This document shows, piece by piece, positions 1 to 11,010 of a stretch of 64,000 nucleotides of DNA. Location of the stretch: assembly GCA_026413225.1 (NCBI GenBank), contig CM048554.1, positions 78,112,463 to 78,176,462 on the forward strand, read 5' to 3'. Numbering within the stretch: the stretch's first letter is position 1; every line of letters begins with the position of its first letter. The stretch comes from Otis tarda (taxonomy: Eukaryota; Chordata; Aves; Otidiformes; Otididae). The notes under the pieces were generated by a model, which searched no databases, was not told where the DNA came from, and was given only the letters and a program-made list of their open reading frames with translations. A program made the translations under genes and the position numbers.

Positions 1-1583
1 AATTAGTGCCATTTCTCTCCTGGCCATCAAACTATGGTCTGGAGGTAAAGTATTTCATAATTAAAAGCATCTCTAGTGCTGAGTTTTTCCAACAAAAATC
101 TTTTCTTGTCCACTAGGACATCCCATTTCACTTAGCGGTGTCTCTAATCTTTACGCATGTGAGATAGCAGGAACCATTCACCTCTCCATCAGGCAAGAGT
201 TTTCATTGGCTTCTGTAACTGATTAATCTTCTAGGAACAACACAACAGCTGGATTCAGATTTACTCAGCTCTGTTTTCTGATCCGGGAAGTGAATGAAAT
301 AACACAGGAGAAGCCATCACGGAACTGTTTGATTTCTAGGTACTCTTTTGGTGACAATCTCAAGGGCTGGTTTTTTTTAGTTATTTTTTTCTTTTCTTTT
401 TCAACATAGAAAGTAGGGAGAATGTGCTCTGCAAATAATAACATCCTCCTTCCCTGGGGGTTATATAACTGAGAAACATCAAAGACTTTGCTCTGAGACA
501 TTGTGTTCCATGCAGGATCTGCATATGTCATAAGAGGTACCAATTATTTCCAGTTCTTGTGGTATTTGTTGTAATATGGATACCATCCAACCCAAGTCAA
601 AGAGGGCATCATGCAAGCATCAGATGACGAAGCTTCTACTCATAGTTATCATTAAGGATAGGAGAAGGGAGGGAAAATGTTTAGTGGCTTCCCATTTCAT
701 TCAGTCATTGGTTTGCCTTTCCAAATGATTGTTTTTCATTTGATTTATGGTATTTCAGTGTGATACTTCCTGCAGGTAACTTATTCACTTCACCGTCAGG
801 AAGGAAAATCCACACAGATTGGCCAAGTAACCAAGCACAGAAATATGACATGAAAGTCCTCAAGCCTGACTGCTCAGAGAAACGCTTGCCTGTAGGCAGT
901 TCAGAAAGAGCTCAGGAACCCTCAGATGCTGGAAGGAGAATACGATCTGCATGTGGATAATTTGCAGAAGGAGAAAAAGAGACCACTTACTGTATTTTTT
1001 TTAATTATCTCTTGAGGCTGAATTTTGAACTGGTGGTAAGATGAACCACTACACAACCTATGATTAAACTTCTGAAGTGTTCAGGAATTATTACTACTAG
1101 TGTACTAATTACTATTTCCATTACTGGAATCTTTTTAAAGGGCTACTTTTTACATGTAAATCTATTAGTGAAATGAAAGTGAGGATATATTTTTGAGAGC
1201 GATCTTCATCCTTGAGCCACCAGTCCTTTAGAAACAGTAGACTGAATTTACATTTACATTAAGACATATTTTCCCTCTTTTCAGAGTAATATATAGTAAT
1301 GTGCTTTGAAGTGGGTGTACCTCTTCTTTGCATGACCAATGTGCTTTGAAGGTGTTCTAGTAGGAATGAGAATCTGCTCCTATTTATTTTAATTACTTCT
1401 GTGGTCCTTCATGTTAACTTTTTTTCCTAATTTAGTTTTTATTCTCTCCTTCTTGCTTCTCTTTCACACATTCTTCTATCTTTTATAAAATCCCATCTTT
1501 TCACTGTCATTACCTTTCTCCTTTTTATTGAGTATTTGAATATATAATTATAAGGTAACAGACTATCACCATCCACAGCTTCC
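1..1583. other. Unique AT-rich DNA, no gene seen
   Basis: No recognisable exon, RNA or repeat. Open frames are short and low in complexity. The only internal structure I noticed is a 13-14 base direct repeat (AATGTGCTTTGAAG) at about 1299 and 1339, forty bases apart. Confidence 0.6.
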
Positions 1584-2056
1584 ATAGTATCACAGATTCA
1601 CAGAATAAGGCAGGATGGAAGACACCTCTGGAGGGCATCTGGTCTTCTCCAGTCCCTGTTCAGGGCAGGACCAACTCTGAAGTTAGGTCAGGTTTTTTAG
1701 GGTCATGTCCTGCTGAGTATGTCTAAGGAGAGACAACCCTGCTGGGCAACCTGTCCCAGTCTTTTGACTCCTGCATTGTGAAAATTTGTTTCCTCATATC
1801 TAATCAGATATTTAATCAAATTTTCCTTGCTGCAGTTTGTGTCTGTTCCCTCTTGTCGTTTCCCTGTGCACCTCCAGAAAGAAGTCTGGCCTCCGCTTCT
1901 CTCTACTTTTTCTGTAAGGTAGTTGAACACAGCTGTAATATCTCACCTCAGCTTTCTCTGCTGAAGTCTGACCAACTTGTCTTGGCCTCTCCTTGTACAT
2001 CAAGCCTACGACTGCTTAGATCACTGCAGAGGTCTGGAACTAGCTATGGCACTTGT
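1584..2056 (-). mobile_element. CR1 LINE 3' fragment, antisense
   Basis: Read on the minus strand this is the 3' end of a CR1 retrotransposon. The left edge carries a degraded copy of the CR1 tail (CACAGATTCACAGAATAAGG on the plus strand). It is followed by landmarks of the reverse-complemented 3' region: the block around 1660 about a small contribution of base pairs ending in GGGCAGGACC, the GGGCAACCTGTCCCAGT block at 1744, and the TCCTCATATCTAATC block at 1790. The segment is 5'-truncated, as is usual for CR1, and strongly diverged, so it is an old inactive copy. Short open frames inside it are remnants of, or shadows over, the reverse-transcriptase C-terminus and have no function. The right boundary is approximate. 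Confidence 0.85.
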
Positions 2057-2840
2057 AAGCAAGAGGGCATATCCACCAGTTAGCATTGTTCAGGCTCTTA
2101 TAAGAAGAGTCTCTTAAAAATATTCACAGTACTCTGGTACTACCAATCTATCATGAAATGGAGGAATCAAAAAATTAACCATAAATTAGTTGTAACCTCA
2201 ACAGAGCAAAAAGTCCCAGAATTAACCATTGTTAATGAATAGGTTTTCTGCTGCTTCATGATTCTCCAAATGATCTACATTATAAAAAACATTTCTGATG
2301 CTGTTTGATCAGACTAAACACTTGAATGAACAAAAGAGCTTGTGGCTAGGACAATGGGAGTGTCATTTATGATCTATACAAAATCCTATTGTATGAGACA
2401 CTGGTTTTGTTTTGAAAAACAGTTTTATTTATGCACTGTGAGCTTGGTGGGGGCGAATTCTTACCTAAAGGAAGTGCTTTGATGGTTGGGTTAGGCTAGT
2501 TTTGCAAGAGTTACTCCAGTCATTCTATCTTTGGAGCTCCATTTTTTTCCTCTCATCCCAGCAAACCATGGAAGAGGATCAAGATGAGCTCAGATGCCAT
2601 GAAGTTTTTCAGGATTTTTGTCATTCCTTAATCACTCACAGAACAGATACAGCCAGAGCCCAGGATTGCAGAAAGGATTCCTGAGCAGTAGAAACCTTGA
2701 TGTTAAACAAGAATCAGCCGTGACACACCTTGATGATAGGGTGGAGATGTTTTGTTTTGTTATTAATATTTGACAATCAATTTCATCATGTAGAGAAGGC
2801 AACTGCACTGCCTGGAGGAGAGGCTGCAGGCAGCACAGAA
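2057..2840. other. Unique DNA, no gene seen
   Basis: I see nothing recognisable. It is AT-rich with short overlapping open frames only. Confidence 0.5.
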
Positions 2841-3740
2841 TCTTACTCACCCCATTGCATAAGGGGCACACTTGCATTCAGATCTTCGTCTGGTGATTAA
2901 AAGGTGCGTTACACAACCCAGTGAAAGAGTGAGTGCTGTTGGATGACACCCAGTCTGCCTCTTCCTGAGCTCCACCATGAACTCCCCACCCCAGCTCTGC
3001 ATGCCTGGGTCAAGGATGTTGTGGTGCCTCCTGTGGCAATGAGATGGTTTGTCACTGGGGGGAAAGGGAGCCCTCTGCCCTGGTCCCACCGGCCTCTCTA
3101 AGACCCTCCTGACAGACATGGTGGCTTTGGAGGGAGATCTGCAGGGCCCCAGTGGTGTGGCAGGAGTGAGGAAGGGCAACTCCACCCCGAGCCAGGAGCG
3201 AGGTGTCATTAGGAGTGCCCGAACCCGCTCGTCAACAGCCCCTGGCTGCTGACCGCAGCCTGAGTCACCGGCAGCTGAATGAAAGTCGTTTTGTTGTTGT
3301 TTTGTCCTTTCCATCCTCTGAAGAATGCACCCTGCCAGGAGGGTGTATGGCTGGCCCAGGCTGCTGCACCAGGCTGTGCCAGGCCAGGCCAGCTCCTGCT
3401 CCGTAACCTGACCGCAAGGGTGAGGGCTTTCCTTCGGGCCAGGAGCTCGCTCTCTGTTCAGGTTAAGACGTCGATACCTCATGTACACTGCGCTGCGAAT
3501 CACCGGATGGTGGGAACCAGAAGCAGGCTGGGATTTCCCCTTTGCTTTTGTCCCGGTGTGGCTCCTTTTAGCATTGTCGTGAGTCCTCAGGTGGTTTTCC
3601 CAGCCAGTTTCAGAAAGTCAGGTGTCAGAGTCACACTGCTGGTGGCTGCAACAACAGCATGTACGCCATGTCGGCAGGACCACATTCCTGGGCATGGTAG
3701 CCTGCTGGCACAGGGCAGGCTACATCCACGCCAACAGATC
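2841..3740. other. GC- and CpG-raised patch without an assignable gene
   Basis: The base composition shifts to GC-rich here and CpG dinucleotides are clearly more frequent than in the flanks, most of all between 3180 and 3560. Two long frames overlap: 218 codons on the minus strand (2847-3503) and 187 on the plus strand (3279-3842). Both are rich in P, G, R, S and C, share the same DNA in opposite senses, and show no domain or signal, so both are probably chance frames favoured by high GC. It could be a weak CpG island, a regulatory element or an unlisted repeat. I see no core promoter or splice structure that decides between these. Confidence 0.35.
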
Positions 3741-5161
3741 CTCTTAGCCTCCAAAACAGGAGTATTAGGTGGAGAGAATGTGTTTGATTTCTTCTTTTGC
3801 AGTCACAGTTCAGCGAGGTTGTGGAAGGCAGGCTTTGTTTGATCCATAGTCCCACAGTTTCCCTGATGGTACTGGTGTTAAGGGGTGTTAAAGAAGCTTT
3901 TCACCCATTTTTTTTCCTTCCCAGCTCTCTGGATATTAAAAAGGAAGAGAAATAGCTCTAATACTCAAAAATGGCACCTGCCCCATTCCTCATTTCATGT
4001 CCTGCTTCATACTATAAACAATGATCATTACAAGTTGCACCTTGCTTGTCATCTGTATTTTCCCCATCCTCTTAGACCTTAATTGCCATTCCCTCCCCCT
4101 AATTACTCCACCCTGGCTTAAGGTGCAAAGAATGGTCTTTGTTTGGCAAATAAAAGGTAGGCAGAGCTTTGAAGGAACACTTTGCTGTCACAGAGGTTCA
4201 CCCAACATTATGTGGCTGGCTCTTCTAGTTTCTGTTTTAAGCCAAAGCTTCAGTCATTTTCAGCAGGGACAATCAGGAGAGAAGGACTGTCCCACAAACT
4301 ACAATGTCTGACCTTCTACTGTATAAAGGGGAAAAAAAGCTACATAAGTATTTTATTTTCAAGCTTACAATGCACTGTAAATGATACCAAAAAAGTGAGT
4401 ACATGCAATATAAGAATAGCATTTATGGTGTCTTTAAAAAACTTTTAGGCATATCAGCTGCAGCCTGTGAACAGGCTACATTGCCAGTTAATCTTCTTCC
4501 ACATACAAATTTGTATCTAGACATTTTTAGACTTTTTGAATTAAAGAATTTGTAACCATAAAAATCCACATATTCCAGATGCACATTTTAATGCTCTTGG
4601 GGCTTGGTTTAAATATTTTTTCAGATGTACACATAGCTTTGGCATTTCAAAATTTGAGGACACATGAATAATTGTATGTATAATTTTACATAAACAAATG
4701 TGCCTGATGACTGAAAATACAGCTTTCATTACTATTATTTGCATCTAATAAGAAAAATTATGAAGACATTGAATAATAATTTATTTTAAGTGCAAGAAGT
4801 TCATGAAAGTGCAAGATAGCTGGATTACTGTACTGAACATTTTACATACCTGAACTTTGGGACACTCTTCCACTTAGAGATTTAAAAAATATACCATTGC
4901 ACACCTGTGGTCTAAATTATTTCAGATCTTCTACAGAATTCTTGAACATATTAAAGGAGATTTTCTCACTGAAAGTGTCACCGAATCAGTAGTTTAGACT
5001 AGGAAGAAGTAGGTGTGATCAGGAACAAGTTTAGTCTAGCCGACTTCAAACAAATAGTCACATCTTTTTGAAGAATCTGTGCATCCAGTGATGCTACATC
5101 TGTACCAACATGAAACTACTGGGAGATAGCTGAAGTCAGATGTGAAGAGAAGGGAAAACCC
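3741..5161. other. Unique AT-rich DNA, no gene seen
   Basis: No exon, RNA gene or familiar repeat is visible. The right end borders the putative hAT element's target-site copy at 5162. Confidence 0.5.
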
Positions 5162-5856
5162 ATTTAGATCAGGGGTTTCCCAACTATGTACCAAAGTATG
5201 CAGTGACAGAAACTACTCTCACTTCTGGCAGCGGTACTGGGTGGGACTGCTTTGGATGTCCTAATGTTTCACTCTGAGAAGACAAAAATGTTGAGAGTGT
5301 GGTGCAAAGATGTCCCACCTTCAGGAACTATCACGGGTCCAGCTTGTCTACTTAGGCTGATATGGAAACTGTGGTAGGAGTACCTCCAAACACTGGGACA
5401 AGGACTATCAGATGAAGGCTTCACTGATGTGTTGCCCTGAAAATGACCTGAAAATGGAAGAAACCCGTGGCTCCTGGAGGAGTATGGAGAGAGAGAAAGT
5501 AGATAACAAACATGAGCTATAATAGCAAGAGATGATAGCGACGATTGTTCTGTGTTTCCTTACAGAGCATGGTTCCGGAATGCCATTATCTGTAGAAGCC
5601 ATCCATTTCCCACTATATAGCTTCTTCTGATGGACCAAAGTTAACCTTCTTTGGCTAATAAGTTGCATGTAGGGAACCGCCAACTCTCAACTCTCTGTAC
5701 TTCTACCCTATTTCTTTTTCCCACAATAGCAATAAATCCCTGATCTGTGTAGCTCCCTTTTCTCTTTCATATAGAGTTGCGTTCATGATACTAAGCAGCC
5801 TAGATTCTATTTTGAAATGATTCATGTACTAAAGTTTGAGAACCTTCAATTTAAAT
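5162..5856. mobile_element. Candidate hAT (Charlie-like) non-autonomous DNA transposon with 8-bp flanks
   Basis: The segment 5170-5848 starts CAGGGGTTTCCCAACT and ends AGTTTGAGAACCTTCA. Both ends resemble the terminal inverted repeats of hAT/Charlie elements, which typically run CAGNGGTTCYCAAMCTTT inward from each end. The element is bracketed by the octamers ATTTAGAT (5162-5169) and ATTTAAAT (5849-5856), which differ at one base; 8-bp target duplication is the hAT hallmark. The interior (about 680 bp) holds no transposase-like frame, so it would be a non-autonomous, long-dead copy. The two ends match each other only partly, as expected for an old insertion. The call rests on ends plus flanks, not on a family alignment. 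Confidence 0.5.
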
Positions 5857-6936
5857 CACATCCATTGCTTCTCTTTCTTTAGGAAGACATGACAGAGTGT
5901 TTGGCCTTGGAGGATACAACCATGCGCAACTTGTCTCCAGACTGTGTTCACCTGAGGTACGTGGCCAATCTCTTTCCCAACTGCTTACCAAGCCAATGTT
6001 TAGGGCTGCTGACATCCAGACCAGCCAGTTAGCATAGTCACTCTCTCTCTGCACCGCCCCCTCCTTCCCGTGTGTTACTTATGTCTTCTAGTACTTGTTA
6101 AGACTGATTTAAGTCTTTGTTACAAGAGGAAAATATTAACTGTTCCTAGGAGTTTTGTGGATGTGTAGACAAGACACTGACTAGTACAGGAGGAGTGGGT
6201 CAGGATACTGTATTTTAGCTTTGTATCTCAAGGGTTGGATAAGTTCAGGAAGAAAAGAATTGCGGCATATGATGAAAGTTTCCCAACGTGGGGCATTATA
6301 GCATGCTTCTACACCTGTGTCCACCTGGCAGGTAGGAATGACCTAACTGTCCATTTTACTTTTAAGTCAAAACTTATCCAAAACATTATATAAACACACA
6401 TGAAAGTGGATAAACCTTGGCTGAAGTGTTACTTGGCTGCAGAGGAAATCTTTGGGAAGTGTAGGTTTGCTTATTGTCTTGAAAACTCCCAAATTTAGGC
6501 TGATAGTTCTAAAGGAAGCCTAAGAAATCTTCTAAGCATGCTCTGTTTCTTCATGTAAAGGGTAAGACTTGAAAACATGAAATTAGAAATAGAAACTTGA
6601 AGCATGTGGATCCACGCCAGGAGAACAGGATTAAGAAAGCTTGATAAGACTCAGATTTATGGAACTATCACTTAAGGCCTGTTATGTCTGATACAGGCAT
6701 TGAATTATTGGTATTCTGCTACTAAAGGACACTTCAGCTATGCGAACAAATGTTCTAGTTATTAAATAATTCACTTACATAGTGAATTCAGCTATGCTGT
6801 TAGTTAAATTACATGGAGAAATACCTAGGCAAACAATATTTGTTTTATAAGTATGAGCATCATTTTCCAGATAAACTTTTGTATGTAGAGTACTATTTGT
6901 CGACTCTGTTCTTAGGAGGTGTTTGATGGGAAGGAA
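5857..6936. other. Unique DNA, no gene seen
   Basis: Nothing recognisable beyond short frames. Confidence 0.5.
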
Positions 6937-7012
6937 TGTACGTATATATATATGTACATATACATATACATACAATATACATATATACAAATATATAAGA
7001 GAGAGAGATAGA
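6937..7012. repeat. Imperfect TA/CA microsatellite with GA tail
   Basis: A run of TA and TACA units (for example GTATATATATATGTACATA) passes into a short GA repeat. The first part alternates purine and pyrimidine almost perfectly, so it is a plausible site of unusual DNA structure. The minus-strand frames crossing it are low-complexity artefacts. Confidence 0.9.
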
Positions 7013-7499
7013 CAGAAAATGTGAACGTTGCATTGTTTTGGGCCTGCCATTGTCAAACACTGAATCGTAAGTACACAGGCAAGACATCCTGGTTGCCCTT
7101 GGGCTACTCACTACTTACCTTGGGCCAGGCTGCAGCTCAGAGCACTGTTACTGCCCTGACTTATACTTCGTCCATTGCTCATGCCAGACATCCACACATG
7201 TACACCATACAGCAGCCCTGCACATTACTACAGATGCTTACCTCAGCTCCACAGCCAACATCTGCAGGGGCAAGACCACAGAAAGAGGTTGTAAGGTCCT
7301 CATTATCAATGAACACAACACAAATGGTGAAAGTAACCTTTTATTTGCATGTGATATAGAGACATACACACTGCAAACACATGCCACACATCATAAAAGG
7401 ACAGGATACTTGGGAGATCGCAGCAAAGAAACATTAGCATCTGCTTCTAATAACCAGCATAAATAGTACATGCTCTGAGTTTCTCATGGTGTTTCTGAA
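7013..7499. other. Unique DNA, no gene seen
   Basis: No recognisable feature. Confidence 0.45.
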
Positions 7500-8975
7500 C
7501 AGAATTCCACAAGAGCTGCACACACGGCACAGCCAGGCTCGTTAACACCACTGGCCATCCGCACAGCGCCGCCAACAGGAACCCAGCCCTGCCTGGCCCT
7601 GCTCATGGGGCAGAGCTGGTGGGGACAGCCTCACACCCCACTTCAGCTCACTCACTGCTGCCCTGCCTGTTGTTGCTGCAAGAGGAGTGGTGTGCCAGTG
7701 GCCAGACTCACTCAGGCTTATGAGAAAGCCTGTGCCAAAAGAGGTGAAGGGGTGCTCTGGAGGAGAGATGGAGCTTTCTGGCTCCAGGGGTCCCATGGGT
7801 GTGACGTGGGTCCTGTGAGCCACCGCTGCTTGCAGTCTGCAATGGAGCACAGCCTGGCACAGAAATGCCAGATTCCTGGAATTACCGTGCTAAGCACAAC
7901 ATGAAAATGCTCAGAGCATTGCTGTCCAGGCAACACTCACAGGCTAAATCTTCTGTAGATTAGGACGCGTTCTGGAGAAATGAGAAAGAATGCAGCCAGC
8001 TAAGTAAAGACAGGTGTGCAGCTCTGCTGCCTGGCATGTAAGAACAGAAACGATTGCAGGATGAGATGAAAGCCTTGCTGCGAGCACAGGTTGGCCCGTG
8101 GCAGCACTGTTGTGACTGTACATACACATTGCCATACAGCAAAACACGGACCGAACTTCCCCAGCAGACACATCACAGGCAGTCATTGTGCTATCTGGAA
8201 ATTCATGCATCTACATCAGTTCCCTTGCAGTCACCTCTGGCTTCTAGCTCAGCCCCTCCATCATAAGGCAGTTATTTTAACTCTCTCAAACATATATTTT
8301 TTTTTCTTTGTTAAATATTCTAGGGTTGTTTCACTCATTTGCTTGGTTTCTGGGTTAAAAAACCCTGAAACCTTATGCTTATGACCCAAATCATCACACC
8401 TAGGACTAGTGTATTTACCAGAGTAGTGGAACCCATTTTCAGCATATCAAGACTTCCTCTGAACTACATCTGTTAGTGATATGGCAAGTTTTTCTTGCCC
8501 CTGTCACATCCAAGAGACCTGTAAAGAAGAAAGGAAGAATGCTATATGCTGTGTGTTGTGCTGGGCCATGGTTTTCTACTAGTGGCAATATTTACAGTAC
8601 ATCCTGGACTGGACTGCCCACTAGCAATGTTCACAAGTGGCAGCCCACCAACTATTAAGTGCTCTGAATCTTGGCCATGCAGCCTGTTTTAAATGGGTGT
8701 GATAGCTTTTACTGATGTGTTTACTTCATGAAACACTCAATTAGCCAGATTCATCATCAGCATATTTGCTTGTACTGCCTTTGTGTTGGGTGCTTCATCA
8801 AGCTTTTCCTCATGTGCAGTTTGCCATCCACTTGTAGGTTGTTCAGAGACTGTGTGAAGATTCTCCCTCTCTGAGAAAATGTGTGCTGCTCCATTGAAGT
8901 ATTTGCTAGTGATGCAATGGCAGCTGTTATCATCACGTCATATGTGTGCGGGTGGTTGCAATACATGGTATATAG
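7500..8975. other. CpG-raised unidentified segment, left part
   Basis: From about 7500 the DNA has more CpG and GC than the surrounding desert, although the middle (about 8270-8480) returns to AT-rich. A 115-codon minus-strand frame (8757-9104) is the longest here. It lies in exactly the complementary register of the low-stop plus-strand frame that starts at 8976. No domain is recognised. A near-perfect hairpin lies at 8345-8372 and is listed separately. This segment may belong to the same insertion or locus as 8976-10829. Confidence 0.3.
8345..8372. repeat. 28-bp inverted repeat (hairpin)
   Basis: The arms GGTTTCTGGGTT and AACCCTGAAACC pair over 12 bases with one T-T mismatch, around an AAAA loop. 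No T-run or gene end suggests a role. Confidence 0.75.
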
Positions 8976-10829
8976 GTTGTCAAAATTCGCCAGGAAGATG
9001 TGTTTTTGATTGTGGTATTGTGTGCATGTGTGGTACTGCTGGAGCAGCACGCATGGGACTTGGAATATTACATGAGTACGGTGCGTGAGTGCTATATAAA
9101 CCACATACCAAAGCGGTTACATGCTGTATTGGGTGACAGTAACACCAAATTCACACAGCTTTTTCACATATCTCTTTATCAGCTGCCCATTTGTGAGTAT
9201 TCCTTGGGGCCCTGGCTGTTTCCATGTGTGTGCTGGGCAGTGGTCTTCACCATGAATGCTCTGTCACATTTGGAAATCAACTTTTCCTTGCCAGCGGTTT
9301 CCTGGCTCTGAGTGCCAACAGTTCAGGCTCTGTGGGACAATGGTTCATTTCCAATGTCTGTCAGGATGTTTACGCTGTTTATGTGTAGGCCTTTGTCACC
9401 TGGTATTAATTGGATTGTGCCCCCTCTGCCTTTGAAGGCACAGAAGACTTCAAAATCCCTTTTTATTACACATGGTGCTGTAGCCTGTCATACTAATCAA
9501 CTACATTTGGATACCCCATGTTGTAAGTATGGGATATGCAGCACCCCACTGCATCTTTGGAGATCAAATGGTCTCATGGTGGCTGAGGCCTTGCTTGCAG
9601 TTGTGACTTTCTTCTTCTGCTCAGAAACTCGCTTGCTACACTTTTGCATTGAGATACCATTAGTTAAACCTGAAAAAGCCTGTAACCACCACAAATTTAA
9701 TTTAGTTTCCTCCCTTCCTGATTATGCAGAAGTATTGGTTGCTCTGATGTCCTGGATCGTTGCTACGTGAGCAGATTACTGTTTGGCATGACACACACTG
9801 TTTATGCTGTATTCCCTGCTTTATTTCTTCTCATCTGTAAAGGCAAATATTTACCCCTAGTGGGTACTGAAAATGAGGTTTATAATTCTGCTTCCACTCA
9901 ACTAGGCCGGACACTGTAGTGCATGGTCCGTACTAGTAGAGATCTCTTTGGCAAAGGTACTTGACACAGTGAGAAGGGTCCTGACAGCACTAATTAATAG
10001 ATTACGCTTTATTTCTTTTCTGGTGTTTTGTCAGTTGATGACTGAGCTGATAACTGAATTTTGCATATCATTGCAGTGCCTGGCCTCCTTTCACCTTGTC
10101 TCATAGATACGTTGGCCATCACATACTGTAGCATGATCAGCGACATGTCTTCTGGTTGCTCATCGAGATTGCTCTGCATTTTTGTCCTTTCCTGTCTTGT
10201 GGGCCAAGCAGCCCGAAGTCACAGCAACCCGTGAAGCTGTGCCAGCAGGCACTGGCACTCGGAATGACGTCACTGCTGCCTGTTGGGGCACAGAAGCTTG
10301 GGGTTGATTAAGTTTTAACTTTTGCGTCTGGAGCTATCTGTGTGGGCTCACAGCTGGGGACTACAAAGTGCTATATGGAATTGGCACAGAGAAGAAACCC
10401 ACAGATCGCCTGCTGTCAGGACATCTGCGTCTTTTTATTTTGGGTACATTTAGCACTTATAGTGTTTCACATCTGTCACATATGCAGTATGGCACTGACA
10501 GTGGTTACCGTTATATTTACATTTTGCCTCGATCACATTTGTTGTTGCTGTTTACTCTGTCTGCAAAGCCACCTCCTTGGCCGCACACATTTCATTTGTT
10601 AGCATCAGGGATGCCCGGCACTGAATGTTACCAGCAGTGGACTGGTGACACACACATGGCATTAACAACGTGGCATTCAGTGAGTCTATCAGCCCTCCAC
10701 CATTTGTATTCTCTTTACAAATGCCACCTCCCCAGTTCTGCCTGGACCTACATCATCTTGTCCTACACAGCAATTGCATGGCACAGGATAATTGAAGAAC
10801 AGGCCTGTAAGAGATCCCAAGTGGTCTGA
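8976..10829 (+). pseudogene. Unidentified low-stop reading frame, possible decayed coding sequence
   Basis: Read in the plus-strand register whose codons start at positions divisible by 3, this 1.85-kb stretch has only eight stops in 618 codons (9309, 9768, 9789, 9858, 9903, 10104, 10134, 10305), with no frameshift needed. Runs of 111, 152 and 174 open codons result. Base composition alone would give roughly thirty stops. CpG is also visibly more common than in the flanks. I recognise no protein: the translation is rich in Leu, Cys, His and Trp and poor in acidic residues, which is unusual for a real protein and can also appear on the antisense strand of a gene. Minus-strand frames give a more natural composition (for example about 9180-9490) but have a stop about every 25 codons. 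Options are a decayed transposon or viral insertion, a degenerate gene on either strand, or compositional chance. No start signal, splice sites or domain support an active gene. Confidence 0.3.
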
Positions 10830-10869
10830 AGACCACATTAGTGGCTTAGTTTGTCCCTTGCTCAAAGTA

Positions 10870-11010
10870 CACCCACAACATAAGCTAGTCTGGACAGACA
10901 TTTGTCTAATCTAGTCTTTAAAAAGTCTAAGCTACTCTTAAAAGCTCTCAGTGACAGCAAATCCAAAATCCCTTCTAGGCAATATTTTTCATTCTGTACA
11001 TGTGAATGTC
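10870..11010 (-). mobile_element. Old L3/CR1-like LINE scrap, antisense
   Basis: The plus strand around ACATTTGTCTAATCTAGTCT and the following CTCAGTGACAGCAAATCC matches the general pattern of the antisense 3' region of old amniote L3/CR1 elements (last frame before a cluster of short hydrophobic codons, then 'cctccagtgacag'). It is far more decayed than the other CR1 copies here and its borders are uncertain. Confidence 0.5.

Noticed and set aside
2847..3842. Long frames of 218 codons (minus) and 187 codons (plus)
   Set aside because: They overlap in opposite senses in a GC-rich patch, have low-information composition and no domain or splice context. Chance frames are the simpler reading.
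9820..9880. CTTCTCATCTGTAAAGGC block resembling a MIR core
   Set aside because: Too short and the adjoining MIR blocks are missing.
8976..10829. Assigning this block to a specific virus or transposon family
   Set aside because: I looked for conserved motifs of parvoviral, bornaviral, retroviral and LINE proteins in all frames and saw none clear enough, so the origin is left open.
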